Source: Peiella sedimenti | GTDB taxonomy: Bacteria > Pseudomonadota > Alphaproteobacteria > Caulobacterales > Caulobacteraceae | Direction of reading: 5' to 3' | NCBI RefSeq assembly: GCF_030504955.1 | Contig: NZ_JAUKTR010000001.1 | Coordinates: 497,501 to 561,500, forward strand | DNA: 64,000 bases | In this document: positions 46,195 to 55,431 of the stretch, piece after piece | Position numbering within the stretch: position 1 is the stretch's first letter | How the letters are laid out: every line of letters begins with the position of its first letter | Program-made: the position numbers and the translations under genes | The notes under the pieces: model-generated | The model's input: the letters and a program-made list of their open reading frames with translations, nothing else | What the model was told of the DNA's origin: nothing | Database searches by the model: none

Positions 46195-46935
46195 ATGTTC
46201 AATCTTGAAGGCAAGACCGCCCTCGTCACCGGCGCCACGGGCGGCATCGGCGGCGCGGTGGCTAGGGCGCTTCACGCGCAGGGCGCCAAGGTGGTGCTGT
46301 CAGGCACGCGCGAGAACGTCCTGTCGGACCTGGCGGGAGAGCTGGGCGACCGCGCCGTTTTCGCCGCCTGCAACCTGTCGGACGCCGAGTCCGTGGACGG
46401 CCTGATCGAGCGGGCCGAGGCCGCCGCCGGCCAGCCCCTGGACATTCTGGTGGCCAATGCGGGCGTGACGCGCGACGGCCTACTGATGCGGATGAAGGAC
46501 GAGGACTGGTCCGACGTCATCAAGATCAACCTGGAAAGCTATTTCCGTCTGTCGCGCGCCGTGCTGCGCGGGATGATGAAGCGCCGCACCGGCCGCATCA
46601 TCGGCGTGACCTCGGTGGTGGGCGTGACCGGCAACGCGGGCCAGACCAACTATTCGGCGTCCAAGGCCGGCATGATCGGCTTTTCCAAGTCCCTGGCCCA
46701 GGAAGTGGCCAGCCGGGGCATCACGGTGAACTGCATCGCGCCGGGCTTTATCGCCTCGCCGATGACCGACGTGCTGAACGAACAGCAGCGCGCCGCCATC
46801 ATGGCCAACATCCCGGCCGGGCGGCTGGGCTCGGGCGAAGAGATCGCCGCGGCGGCGGTCTATCTGGCCTCGGACGAAGCGGCCTATGTCACCGGCCAGA
46901 CCCTGCACGTGAACGGCGGCATGGCGATGATCTGA
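46195..46935 (+). CDS. fabG: 3-oxoacyl-ACP reductase
   Basis: 246 residues. NADPH-dependent reduction of 3-oxoacyl-ACP. TGATGGIGGAVARAL is the nucleotide motif, VANAGVTRDGL and the catalytic S-Y-K in VTSVVGVTGNAGQTNYSASKAG are clear, and the C-terminus is GQTLHVNGGMAMI. Directly after fabD. A near copy of its last bases (GGCATGGCCATGATCTGA) follows at 46953-46970. Confidence 0.97.
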   Translation: MFNLEGKTALVTGATGGIGGAVARALHAQGAKVVLSGTRENVLSDLAGELGDRAVFAACNLSDAESVDGLIERAEAAAGQPLDILVANAGVTRDGLLMRMKDEDWSDVIKINLESYFRLSRAVLRGMMKRRTGRIIGVTSVVGVTGNAGQTNYSASKAGMIGFSKSLAQEVASRGITVNCIAPGFIASPMTDVLNEQQRAAIMANIPAGRLGSGEEIAAAAVYLASDEAAYVTGQTLHVNGGMAMI

Positions 46936-47130
46936 CGATCATGCCTTGGGGCGGCATGGCCATGATCTGATCGCAGCGGCGCGCTCGCGCTTTTGTGAGC
47001 GCGCGGAGCGTGCTAGCTGAACGGTACAACCGCCTTTCCGCGACGGAAGGGCTTGCGAAACACGCGGCGTCGTGACACCGGAGGGCCGGAAACACGCCGC
47101 CCCTGGGGCGACTGAGAGAAGGCGAAACGA

Positions 47131-47370
47131 ATGTCCGATATCCTTGAGCGCGTCCGCAAGATCGTGATCGACCACCTGGACGCCGACCCGGACAAGGTCA
47201 CGGAAAAGGCCAGCTTCATCGACGACCTGGGCGCTGACAGCCTGGACAACGTCGAGCTGGTGATGGCCTTCGAAGAAGAGTTCGACATCGAGATCCCGGA
47301 CGACGCCGCCGAGCACATCCAGACCGTGGGCGATGCGGTGAAGTTCATCTCGGAGAAGACCGGGGGCTAA
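47131..47370 (+). CDS. acpP: Acyl carrier protein
   Basis: 79 residues, acidic, four helices. S37 in [19 protein letters not shown] carries the phosphopantetheine. AGAGAAGG precedes the ATG. The 195-bp gap from fabG suggests its own promoter, as is usual for this very abundant protein; I could not assign the boxes. Confidence 0.98.
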   Translation: MSDILERVRKIVIDHLDADPDKVTEKASFIDDLGADSLDNVELVMAFEEEFDIEIPDDAAEHIQTVGDAVKFISEKTGG

Positions 47371-47395
47371 GCCCCTGGCCTTGTAAAGGCTTTGG

Positions 47396-47446
47396 CGGCC
47401 GCCGCGGCGCTCCGGCATCGGAGAGCGGGCGGCCGTCATCATTTTC
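47396..47446 (+). terminator. Terminator or attenuator after acpP
   Basis: Nested stem: outer CGGCCGCC (47396-47403) with GGCGGCCG (47428-47435), inner CTCCG-GCAT-CGGAG (47410-47423), followed by TCATCATTTT. It would limit read-through from the strongly expressed acpP into fabF. Confidence 0.6.
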
Positions 47447-47491
47447 GCGGTATGCTTTCCTCCCGCCGCGAACCGTTGAAGGAGGCGTCGC

Positions 47492-48772
47492 ATGCGTCGT
47501 GTCGTGATCACGGGTATCGGTCTGCTCACCCCCCTGGGCTGGGGCCGCGAGCTGACCTGGAAGCGGCTGCTGGCCGGAACCTCGGGCGCAGGGCGCATCT
47601 CGACCTTCGACACGACGGACTGGGCCTGTCAGATCGCCTGCGAAATCCCATTCAAGGACGGACGCGGCCACGGCTCGGCCGAGATGGAGGGCGCCTTCGA
47701 TCCTGACGCGGTGATGTCGGCCAAGGACCGCCGCCGCGTGGACGACTTCATCCTCTACGGCATCGCCGCCGCCGACGAGGCGCTGGAGGACTCCGGCTGG
47801 AGGCCTGAAACCGAAGAGGACCGCTGCCGCACCGGCGTCATGATCGGTTCGGGCATCGGCGGGCTGAAGCCCATCGCCGACACCGCCATCGAACTGAAGG
47901 AGCGGGGCGTCCGCAAGGTCAGCCCGTTCTTCATCCCCTCGGCCCTGATCAATCTGGCCTCGGGCATGGTCTCGATCCGCCACGGGCTGAAGGGTCCCAA
48001 CCACGCCGTGGTGACGGCTTGCGCCACCGGCGCCCACGCCATCGGCGACGCGGCCCGGCTGATCAAGTACGGCGACGCCGACGTCATGGTGGCGGGCGGT
48101 GCCGAAAGCGCCATCGTGCCCATCGGCATTGCCGGCTTCATCGCCTGCCGGGCCCTATGCACCGCCTACAACGACGCGCCGGAGAGGGGCTCTCGCCCCT
48201 ACGACCGGAACCGCGACGGCTTCGTCATGGGCGAGGGCGCGGGCGTCTTCGTGCTGGAGGAATACGAGCACGCCAAGGCCCGCGGGGCCAAGATCTACGC
48301 CGAAGTGGCGGGCTATGGCCTGTCGGGCGACGCCTACCACATCACGGCCCCGGCCGAGGACGGCGACGGCGGCTATCGCGCCATGACGGCGGCGCTGAAG
48401 GACGCGGGGCTGAAGCCGTCGGCCATCAACTATGTCAACGCCCACGGCACCTCGACCATGGCGGACGGCATCGAGCTGGGCGCGGTGGAGCGCCTGCTCG
48501 GCGATCACGCCGGCAAGGTGGCCATGTCCTCGACCAAGTCCATGACCGGGCACCTTCTGGGCGCCGCCGGAGCCATCGAGGCGGCCTTCTCGGTGCTGGC
48601 CATGCGCGACGGCGTGGTTCCGCCGACGATCAACCTGGACGACCCTGAGTTCGAGAGCCCCATCGACCTGGTTCCGAACAAGGCCAAGGCGATGACCGTG
48701 GACGTGGCCATGTCCAACTCGTTCGGCTTCGGCGGCACCAACGCCTCCGTCGTCTTCAAGCGCGCCGAATAG
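47492..48772 (+). CDS. fabF: 3-oxoacyl-ACP synthase II
   Basis: 426 residues. Condensing enzyme for chain elongation. The catalytic cysteine is C177 in VVTACATGAHAIG, and the two histidines are in NAHGTSTMADG and TKSMTGHLLGAAGA. The C-terminal SNSFGFGGTNASVVF is the usual end. GGAGG precedes the ATG. MltG starts directly after the stop. Confidence 0.97.
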   Translation: MRRVVITGIGLLTPLGWGRELTWKRLLAGTSGAGRISTFDTTDWACQIACEIPFKDGRGHGSAEMEGAFDPDAVMSAKDRRRVDDFILYGIAAADEALEDSGWRPETEEDRCRTGVMIGSGIGGLKPIADTAIELKERGVRKVSPFFIPSALINLASGMVSIRHGLKGPNHAVVTACATGAHAIGDAARLIKYGDADVMVAGGAESAIVPIGIAGFIACRALCTAYNDAPERGSRPYDRNRDGFVMGEGAGVFVLEEYEHAKARGAKIYAEVAGYGLSGDAYHITAPAEDGDGGYRAMTAALKDAGLKPSAINYVNAHGTSTMADGIELGAVERLLGDHAGKVAMSSTKSMTGHLLGAAGAIEAAFSVLAMRDGVVPPTINLDDPEFESPIDLVPNKAKAMTVDVAMSNSFGFGGTNASVVFKRAE

Positions 48773-49867
48773 ATGGGGCCGATCAGGGGCGGCGGCCCCT
48801 CGACCTTCCTGGCGGGCCTGTTCGGGGCGGGCGTGACCCTGGTCCTGCTGCTGCTGGCGGCGCTGGCCTGGGGCTATGCCGCCTATTCCGGACCGGGCCC
48901 CGAGGCGCGCGAAGGCGAAGAGACCATCGTCGTGCTGCGCTCGGGCTCGGGCGTGTCCGAGATCGGCCAGACCCTGGAGGCGGCGGGCGTCATCCGCTCG
49001 GCCGACGCCTTCCGGGTGGCGGCGACCGTCACGGGCGCGGACCGCTCGCTGCGGGCCGGCGAGTACCGCTTTCCGTCCGAGGCCTCCTTGAGGGACGTGA
49101 TCGGCCTGCTGCGCTCGGGGCGGGTGGTGCGCCACTTCGTGACCCTGCCGGAGGGGCGCAGCGTGGCCCAGGCCATGGACATCCTGATGGCCGAGGACAT
49201 CCTGACCGGCGACATCACCGACATTCCGCCCGAAGGGACGCTGTGGCCCGAGACCTATGAGATCACGCGGGGCGAGGAGCGCATGGAGGTCATCCAGCGC
49301 ATGCGCCGCGAGCACGAGGAGAACCTGGCCCGGCTGTGGGCGCAGCGCGACCCGACGGTCCAGCTGGCCAATCCGCAGGAGGCCCTGATCCTGGCGTCCA
49401 TCGTCGAGAAGGAGACGGGCGTGGCGGCCGAGCGGCCCCGCATCGCCGCCGTGTTCCTGAACCGTCTACGCATCGGCATGCGGCTGGAGACGGACCCGAC
49501 GGTGATCTACGGCGTGACGCAAGGCCGTCCGCTGGGCCGGGGCCTGCGCCTGTCGGAGCTGCGGCGCGACACGCCCTACAATACCTATCTGCGCGGCGGC
49601 CTTCCGCCGACGCCCATTGCCAATCCCGGCGAGGCGGCCCTGAGGGCGGTGCTGCGCCCGCCGCGCACGGACGAGCTGTTCTTCGTGGCCGACGGCACGG
49701 GCGGGCACGTCTTCGCCCGCACCTATGAGGAGCACCTGCAGAACGTGGCGCGCTGGCGCGAGATCGAGCGCAATCGCGGCGCCGCCGCCCGCGCGGCGGG
49801 TGAAGTGACCGGCGAGGGCCCCGACCGGCCGGACGAGGCGGCCCCCGCCGCCGCGGACGCTTCGTGA
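48773..49867 (+). CDS. mltG: Endolytic transglycosylase MltG
   Basis: 364 residues. One N-terminal membrane helix (about 10-32), a LysM-like part (VVLRSGSGVSEIGQTLEAAG), and the YceG catalytic domain with E212 in LILASIVEKETG and NPGEAALRAVLRP near the end. It cuts nascent glycan strands and sets their length. Overlaps yicC by 4 bp. Confidence 0.96.
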   Translation: MGPIRGGGPSTFLAGLFGAGVTLVLLLLAALAWGYAAYSGPGPEAREGEETIVVLRSGSGVSEIGQTLEAAGVIRSADAFRVAATVTGADRSLRAGEYRFPSEASLRDVIGLLRSGRVVRHFVTLPEGRSVAQAMDILMAEDILTGDITDIPPEGTLWPETYEITRGEERMEVIQRMRREHEENLARLWAQRDPTVQLANPQEALILASIVEKETGVAAERPRIAAVFLNRLRIGMRLETDPTVIYGVTQGRPLGRGLRLSELRRDTPYNTYLRGGLPPTPIANPGEAALRAVLRPPRTDELFFVADGTGGHVFARTYEEHLQNVARWREIERNRGAAARAAGEVTGEGPDRPDEAAPAAADAS

Positions 49868-50748
49868 GCGGTCCCCTCTCAAGCATGACCGGCTTCGCCC
49901 GCGTCGAGGGCGGGGAGGCCGGCTACACCTGGGTGGTGGAGGCCCGTTCGGTCAACGGCCGGACGCTGGAGGTGCGTTTCCGTCTGCCGCCGGGTCACGA
50001 CGCCCTGGAGGGCCCCGCGCGCGAGGCCGCCCAGAAAGCGCTGCGCCGAGGCCAGGCCACGATCTCGGTGCAGCTGGCGCGTCCGGCCTCGGCGGCCGAC
50101 CTGCGGATCAATCAGGAGGTTCTCGACCACTGGATGGAGGCGGCGCGGAGCCTGGAGGCCAAGGGCGCCGGGGCCGCCCGCGCCGACGGCCTGCTGGGGC
50201 TGAAGGGCGTCATCGACAGCGCGGAGGCTGATGAGGGCGACCGCGAGGCGCTGCACGCCGCCCTGCTGGGCGATATCGGGCTGGCGGTGGAGCGGCTGGC
50301 CGAGGCCCGCCGGGCCGAGGGCGCGGCCCTGAAGCCGGTTCTTGAGGGGTTCATCGACCGCATCGCCGCCCTGCGCGCAGATGCAGAGGCCGAGGCCGAC
50401 GCCCAGGTCGCCGCCGTGCGCGAACGCTTCACGCGGCGCGTCAGCGAACTGGCGGGCGCCGCCGCCCCCGAGATGGAGGAGCGCATCTTCCAGGAGGCCG
50501 CCGTGCTGGCCGCCCGCGCCGACGTGCGTGAGGAGCTGGACCGCCTGGCCGCCCACCTCGACGCCGCCCGTACGCTGGTGACGGAAGGGCAAGGTGTGGG
50601 GCGCAAGCTGGACTTCCTGATGCAGGAGTTCATGCGCGAGGCGAATACGCTGTGCTCCAAGTCGGCCTCGACGGCCTTGACCGCGATCGGCCTGGAGCTG
50701 AAGGCGGTGATCGAACAGCTGCGGGAACAGATTCAGAATGTGGAGTGA
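49864..50748 (+). CDS. yicC: YicC family protein
   Basis: 294 residues from GTG 49864 (SSMTGFARVEGG, the YicC start motif). The C-terminal DUF1732-type segment VGRKLDFLMQEFMREANTLC, then SKSASTALTAIGLELKAVIE, is nearly invariant in the family, which has endoribonuclease activity. The order mltG-yicC-gmk is conserved; gmk starts inside its end. Confidence 0.95.
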   Translation: MSGPLSSMTGFARVEGGEAGYTWVVEARSVNGRTLEVRFRLPPGHDALEGPAREAAQKALRRGQATISVQLARPASAADLRINQEVLDHWMEAARSLEAKGAGAARADGLLGLKGVIDSAEADEGDREALHAALLGDIGLAVERLAEARRAEGAALKPVLEGFIDRIAALRADAEAEADAQVAAVRERFTRRVSELAGAAAPEMEERIFQEAAVLAARADVREELDRLAAHLDAARTLVTEGQGVGRKLDFLMQEFMREANTLCSKSASTALTAIGLELKAVIEQLREQIQNVE

Positions 50749-51391
50749 AGCGACCAAGATCGGCGAGGGACGGCGCGGCCTGATGCTGATGGTCGTGGCG
50801 CCGTCGGGCGTGGGCAAGACCTCGCTGACCCGTCGCCTGATCGCCGATCACTCGGACCTGCACCTTTCCATATCGGCCACCACGCGCGAACCCCGGCCCG
50901 GCGAGCACGAGGGCCGTGACTATCACTTCGTCAGCCGCGAGACCTTCGACCAGATGGTGGGCGAGGACGCCTTCCTGGAGTGGGCCGAAGTGTACGGCAA
51001 CCGCTACGGCAGCCCCCGAGCCCCCATCATGGCGGCGCTGGAGCGCGGCGAAAGCGTGCTGTTCGACATCGACGACCAGGGCGCCCGGACCATCGCGGCC
51101 CAGGCGCCCGGCGACTGCGTGCTGGTCTATCTGTTGCCGCCGTCCCTGGCGGAAATGAGCCGGCGTCTGCACGCCCGCTCGCAGGACTCCGAAGAGGTGA
51201 TCGCCCTACGCATCGCCCGCGCCAAGGACGAGATCAACCGCTGGGAGACGTTCGACTACGTTCTGCTCAACGACGATTTCGACCGGGCCTATGCGGATCT
51301 GGCCCACATCTATCACGCCGAGCGGCTGAGGCGGGCGCGCAACCCGTGGATCGGAACCTTCGTGGGAAACCTGAGGGGCGAGGAAATCTGA
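50738..51391 (+). CDS. gmk: Guanylate kinase
   Basis: 217 residues. Phosphorylates GMP to GDP. P-loop APSGVGKTS (21-29), the GMP-binding stretch SISATTREPRPGEHEGRDYH, and the lid with ARSQDSEEVIALRIARAKDE. Overlaps the end of yicC by 11 bp. Confidence 0.97.
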   Translation: MWSEATKIGEGRRGLMLMVVAPSGVGKTSLTRRLIADHSDLHLSISATTREPRPGEHEGRDYHFVSRETFDQMVGEDAFLEWAEVYGNRYGSPRAPIMAALERGESVLFDIDDQGARTIAAQAPGDCVLVYLLPPSLAEMSRRLHARSQDSEEVIALRIARAKDEINRWETFDYVLLNDDFDRAYADLAHIYHAERLRRARNPWIGTFVGNLRGEEI

Positions 51392-51434
51392 GGAAGGCGG
51401 CCGGACCGCCTCCCTCTGTGATCGCGGGGCGGGA

Positions 51435-52067
51435 TCAGCCCTGCTCGAGAATGGTGAGCGACGTCGCGTCGATCTCGCGCGCATCCCAAAGGTCTGCATC
51501 ATCGAGTCGACCCGTCACAGAGACGCGGTCGCCCGGGTCAGCGAAATCGAGATTGCTCAAACGATCGGTATCGACCTGGACGGTGACCATGCCGGTGTCC
51601 ACGTGCACCTCGTTCTCCAGAGCGTCCACGCGGGTGACGTCGCCGGTCACCCGGACCCACTCACCCTCGGTCGGCACGGGCGAAAGGCCCGATATCAGGG
51701 CGTAGTCGCCCTCCTCATCGTTGGCATTCGACCAGAAGCGCTCCGGTAGCCGCGAGTGGTACAGCGTTGAGCCTTCAATGGTGCGGCGCTCCCACAGGGC
51801 GTCGTCGATGCGCCCGCTCACCGTCACCCAGTCGCCCGCCTGGAACATGCTCGTGGAAGAGGCGCCGGCGCCGTCCCATTCAATGGGAATTTGGCCCTCG
51901 CCGTAGTCGATGACGAAGCGCTCAGAGGTGATCTGGCTGATGGGGCCGGTGACGGTGATCCACTCCTGATCCTGCTTGGTCATCACCGGGGATTGGGAAG
52001 CCGCGGCGCCAGAGGCTGCGAGGGCCGCGGCGGCCGCGAGCGGGGTGAGCTTGTGCATGGGTGTCAT
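51435..52067 (-). CDS. Exported protein with two OB-fold-like repeats
   Basis: 210 residues with a signal peptide (LTPLAAAAALAASGAAA) and no membrane helix after it. The mature part is two copies of one unit. Copy 1 has WITVTGPISQITSERFVIDY and GDWVTVSGRIDDALWERRTI; copy 2 has GEWVRVTGDVTRVDALENEV and GDRVSVTGRLDDADLWDARE. This looks like tandem OB-type folds of small periplasmic proteins. The role is unknown. The start 52067 has GGAG 8 nt upstream. A 16-bp perfect palindrome lies in its upstream region. Confidence 0.78.
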   Translation of the reverse strand: MTPMHKLTPLAAAAALAASGAAASQSPVMTKQDQEWITVTGPISQITSERFVIDYGEGQIPIEWDGAGASSTSMFQAGDWVTVSGRIDDALWERRTIEGSTLYHSRLPERFWSNANDEEGDYALISGLSPVPTEGEWVRVTGDVTRVDALENEVHVDTGMVTVQVDTDRLSNLDFADPGDRVSVTGRLDDADLWDAREIDATSLTILEQG

Positions 52068-52204
52068 GTGCGTGTCTCCGTGCCGGCTGGCGCCGCGCAA
52101 TAGGCCGGAGGGTGGCTGGTAGGGTGGGGCGGCGCCCGAGCGTGACTGCTGCTCGCCCACCTGCCATGACAACCGAAGCAGCCGAGAGCTGTTCCGAAAT
52201 TCAC

Positions 52205-52220
52205 CTCACAACGTTGTGAG
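52205..52220. promoter_or_regulatory. 16-bp perfect palindrome, putative operator
   Basis: CTCACAACGTTGTGAG, self-complementary over all 16 bp, lies 138 bp ahead of the OB-fold gene and 39 bp after the ksgA stop. A partial TTGTTCAACAA follows at once (52222-52232). Size and symmetry suit a dimeric repressor. The regulator is unknown, and a role for ksgA transcript ending is also possible. Confidence 0.45.
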
Positions 52221-52259
52221 TTTGTTCAACAATGGCCTGAGCCAAGAGCCCTTGTGACA

Positions 52260-53087
52260 TCAGCCGCGCCGGACCGCGGCCAGCCGCAGGAACCCCGCCA
52301 CGTCGATCTCTTCGGCGCGGGCGGTTGGGTCGATGCCGGCCTGTTCGCAAAGCGCTTCGCCGCCCACGGCCTTGAGGCTGGAGCGCAGCATCTTGCGGCG
52401 CTGGCCGAAGGCGGCGGCCGTCACCTTTTCCAGGGAGGCCACAAGGGCCGGCGCGGGCCCGTCGGGTCTGGGGTCCAGGCGCACCACGGCCGAGGCGACC
52501 TTGGGCGGGGGCGTGAAGGCCCGGGCCGGCAGATCCATGACCACGCGCGCCTCGCACACCGCCTGGGCGATGACGCCCAGCCGTCCATAGCCCGACGAGC
52601 CCGGACGCGCGGCGATGCGGTCGGCGACCTCCTTCTGGAACATCAGGGTCATGGAGCGGGGCCGCCAGGGCCCGGTCAGCCACTTGATCAGCAGCGGCGT
52701 GCCGACGTTGTAGGGCAGGTTCGAGACCACGTGTCCAGCGGAACCTGCGAGCGCGGCCTCGTCGGCCTCCAGCGCGTCGCCCTCGACGATCTGCAGGCGG
52801 CCGGCGGCGGCGTCCGCCACCTCCTGAAGCAGGGGGATGAAGCGGCCGTCCTTCTCGATCACGACGACGCGGCCGGCGTCGGTCTCCAGGAGGGCTCGCG
52901 TCAAGCCGCCGGGGCCGGGGCCCACCTCGATCACGGTCTCGCCGTTGAACGGGCCGGCCAGCCGGGCGATCTTTCGCGTAACATTCAGGTCGAGCAGGAA
53001 GTGCTGACCGAAGCTCTTGCGGGCCATCAGGCCATGGGCCTCCAACGCCTCGCGCAGGGGCGGAAGGGCGGCGGCGTCGAAGCTCAT
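52260..53087 (-). CDS. rsmA: 16S rRNA adenine dimethyltransferase
   Basis: 275 residues (KsgA). Dimethylates the two adjacent adenines near the 3' end of 16S r[23 protein letters not shown] at the start, SAM motif [12 protein letters not shown], catalytic motif [16 protein letters not shown], and the C-terminal [12 protein letters not shown]. Its ATG overlaps the pdxA stop by 4 bp; the pair is conserved. Confidence 0.96.
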   Translation of the reverse strand: MSFDAAALPPLREALEAHGLMARKSFGQHFLLDLNVTRKIARLAGPFNGETVIEVGPGPGGLTRALLETDAGRVVVIEKDGRFIPLLQEVADAAAGRLQIVEGDALEADEAALAGSAGHVVSNLPYNVGTPLLIKWLTGPWRPRSMTLMFQKEVADRIAARPGSSGYGRLGVIAQAVCEARVVMDLPARAFTPPPKVASAVVRLDPRPDGPAPALVASLEKVTAAAFGQRRKMLRSSLKAVGGEALCEQAGIDPTARAEEIDVAGFLRLAAVRRG

Positions 53088-54067
53088 CGGCGCGCCGCGA
53101 TCTCTGCCGCCAGGCGGATGGCGGCGATCAGGCTGTCGGGACGGGCCAGGCCCTTGCCGGCGATGTCGAAGGCCGTGCCGTGGTCGGGCGATGTGCGTAT
53201 GATCGGCAGGCCCAGGGTCAGGTTCACCCCGCCCCAGAAGTCGAGCATCTTCACCGGGATCAGGGCCTGGTCGTGATAGGGGCACAGCGCCGCGTCGTAG
53301 GCCTGGCGCGCCTGCTCGTGGAACAGGGTGTCGGCCGGGGCGGGGCCGCGAATGTCGATCCCTTCGGCGCGCAGGCGCTCGGCGGCGGGCGCAAGGATGT
53401 CCGCCTCCTCAAGGCCGATGCTTCCGCCCTCGCCGGCGTGGGGGTTGAGCCCGGCCAGCACCAGGCGCGGACGTACAATGCCGAAATCACGGCGCAGGGC
53501 CTGATCGACCACGCGGGCGGCGCGCACGACTGTCTCAGCCGTCAACTCGTCCGGGACGCTCCGCAGCGGTGTGTGGATGGTCAGGGGAACGGTTCTGAGG
53601 CCCGGCGCCGCCAGCATCATGACCGGGCCGCGCTCGCCCTCCCAAGGGGCGTCGGCGGTGAGGGCGCCCAGGAACTCGGTATGGCCGGGATAGGCGAAGC
53701 CCCCGGCCTGCAGAACGGACTTGGCGATGGGGGCCGTAACCACGCCCGAGGCTTCGCCCTTGAGGGCCAGGGCGACCGCCGTCTCGATCCAGCCGATGAC
53801 CGCGGGGGCGTTGGCCGGGTCGGGGCGTCCGGGCTGGACAGGGGCGGCGCAGGGGCGGTGAAGGACGGCCAGGCGGTCTGCGCCGTGCGCCTCTTCCAGG
53901 CGGGCGATGCGTCGGACTGGAGCGTGCCGGGCCAGCACGTCCGCGTCCCCAACGGCGGCGAAAGCCGGGCCCTGGGCGCCGAGCGCACGCCAGGCGGCGG
54001 CGATGATCTCCGGTCCGATCCCCGCGGGATCGCCGAGCGTGACGGCCAGGGGCCGCGCCGGCTTCAC
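53084..54067 (-). CDS. pdxA: 4-hydroxythreonine-4-phosphate dehydrogenase
   Basis: 327 residues from GTG 54067 ([20 protein letters not shown]). Step of the DXP-dependent pyridoxal phosphate pathway. Metal-site histidines lie in [19 protein letters not shown] and [13 protein letters not shown]. The ATG at 54106 was rejected because its extra residues are the surA end read in another frame. It starts 1 bp beyond the surA stop. Confidence 0.95.
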   Translation of the reverse strand: MKPARPLAVTLGDPAGIGPEIIAAAWRALGAQGPAFAAVGDADVLARHAPVRRIARLEEAHGADRLAVLHRPCAAPVQPGRPDPANAPAVIGWIETAVALALKGEASGVVTAPIAKSVLQAGGFAYPGHTEFLGALTADAPWEGERGPVMMLAAPGLRTVPLTIHTPLRSVPDELTAETVVRAARVVDQALRRDFGIVRPRLVLAGLNPHAGEGGSIGLEEADILAPAAERLRAEGIDIRGPAPADTLFHEQARQAYDAALCPYHDQALIPVKMLDFWGGVNLTLGLPIIRTSPDHGTAFDIAGKGLARPDSLIAAIRLAAEIAARR

Positions 54068-54068
54068 C

Positions 54069-55388
54069 TCAGGGCGTCTCGACGGTGGCCGAGGCGCGCA
54101 GGTCACGCAGGTAGCGGCGCTCGAGCATGCCCAGCTGCTGGGAGAAGAGTTCGCCCTCGACCTCGTCGCGCGACGGGATGGCCGCGCCGCCCTGACGGCG
54201 GTTGCAGACCGCCACCAGATGAAGGCCCAGCTGGGTGCGCACCGGCTCGCTGATGGCGCCGATCTCCTGGTTGCGGGCGATCGCCTGGAAGGCCGGCAGC
54301 AGGTCGCCCACGTCGGATTCGCCCAGGTCGGTGGCCAGGACGCCCGGCGTCTGGGCGGCCACGGTCGTGATGTTGTCGCAGGTCAGGGTCGGCCGCAGCG
54401 TCTCGAGGGTCTGGGCGGCGCGCGCGACCTCGGCCTGGGGCGCGTCCGCCGGCAGGCGGATGGCCGCCTGCTTGAGGCTGGCGAAGGTGCTGACGCCGCC
54501 GGTCCGCTTGTCGCGCAGATAGACGATCCAGACGCCGCCCTGGACGGGAATCGGACGGGACAGCTGGCCCGGCTCCATCTGCTGCAGGACGGTTTCGATC
54601 TCGGGCTGGATTTCGCCTTCGATCATCCAGCCCGCGTCGCCGCCGGCGGCGGCGGTCGGGGCGGCGGAGAACTGCCGCGCCACGGCGGGGAAGGGCGCGC
54701 CGCGCAGGATTTCCTGCACCAGCTGGGTGGCGCCGTTCATGGCCGTCTGCTGACCGCCCACCTGAGCGGCGTCGAGATAGATCTCGCCTAGCAGATACTG
54801 GGGCCGCTGGGCCGCGGCGGTGATCCGCGCCAGGGCGGCGTCCACCTGCTCCTGGCTGACGCGGGCGCGGGGCGCGTACCGGCCCTGAACCAGACGGCGC
54901 CAGCCGGTCTCGACGCGGATACGCTCGCGGATGGTGGCCGGCTGGATGCCCGCCTGCTGATAGAAGGCGAGCATGGCGTCGACGTCGCCGCCGTTGCCCG
55001 CGGCCATCTGCTGCAGCTGCTCGTTGACCTCTTCGTCACTGGGGATGACCTGAGGATACTGGGCGATTTCCTGGGCCTGAAGGCGGAGGTCGATGAGCTG
55101 GTTCAAGGCGCGCTGCTGGATAGCGGCCAGGTTCTGCTCGGTCGGTTGAATCTGGGTTTCAGACATCACCATCAACATGCGCTGACGCAGGTCGAAGCTG
55201 GTGATCAGCTGGTCGTTGACGGTCGCGACGACGCCTTCGCGCAGGTCGAACTGCGGCGGAGGAGCGGGAGCCTGACTGGGGACGCCGGCAGGGGTCTGGC
55301 CCATGGACTGAGCGGCGACGGGCGCCATGCTCGTTCCGGCGACGATCACGGCGAGGGCGATGCTCGCCGCGTTACGCATGAAGTTCAT
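54069..55388 (-). CDS. surA: SurA-like periplasmic chaperone/peptidyl-prolyl isomerase
   Basis: 439 residues with a signal peptide ([18 protein letters not shown]). The SurA N-terminal domain ([34 protein letters not shown]) is followed by one parvulin domain ([39 protein letters not shown]) and a C-terminal helix. It escorts outer membrane proteins such as LptD, encoded next to it. E. coli SurA has two parvulin domains, this one only one clear copy. Confidence 0.92.
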   Translation of the reverse strand: MNFMRNAASIALAVIVAGTSMAPVAAQSMGQTPAGVPSQAPAPPPQFDLREGVVATVNDQLITSFDLRQRMLMVMSETQIQPTEQNLAAIQQRALNQLIDLRLQAQEIAQYPQVIPSDEEVNEQLQQMAAGNGGDVDAMLAFYQQAGIQPATIRERIRVETGWRRLVQGRYAPRARVSQEQVDAALARITAAAQRPQYLLGEIYLDAAQVGGQQTAMNGATQLVQEILRGAPFPAVARQFSAAPTAAAGGDAGWMIEGEIQPEIETVLQQMEPGQLSRPIPVQGGVWIVYLRDKRTGGVSTFASLKQAAIRLPADAPQAEVARAAQTLETLRPTLTCDNITTVAAQTPGVLATDLGESDVGDLLPAFQAIARNQEIGAISEPVRTQLGLHLVAVCNRRQGGAAIPSRDEVEGELFSQQLGMLERRYLRDLRASATVETP

Positions 55389-55431
55389 TTATCGCTCACC
55401 CTTTGGGCTGAAGCCCCGCGCCGTCCGCGTG

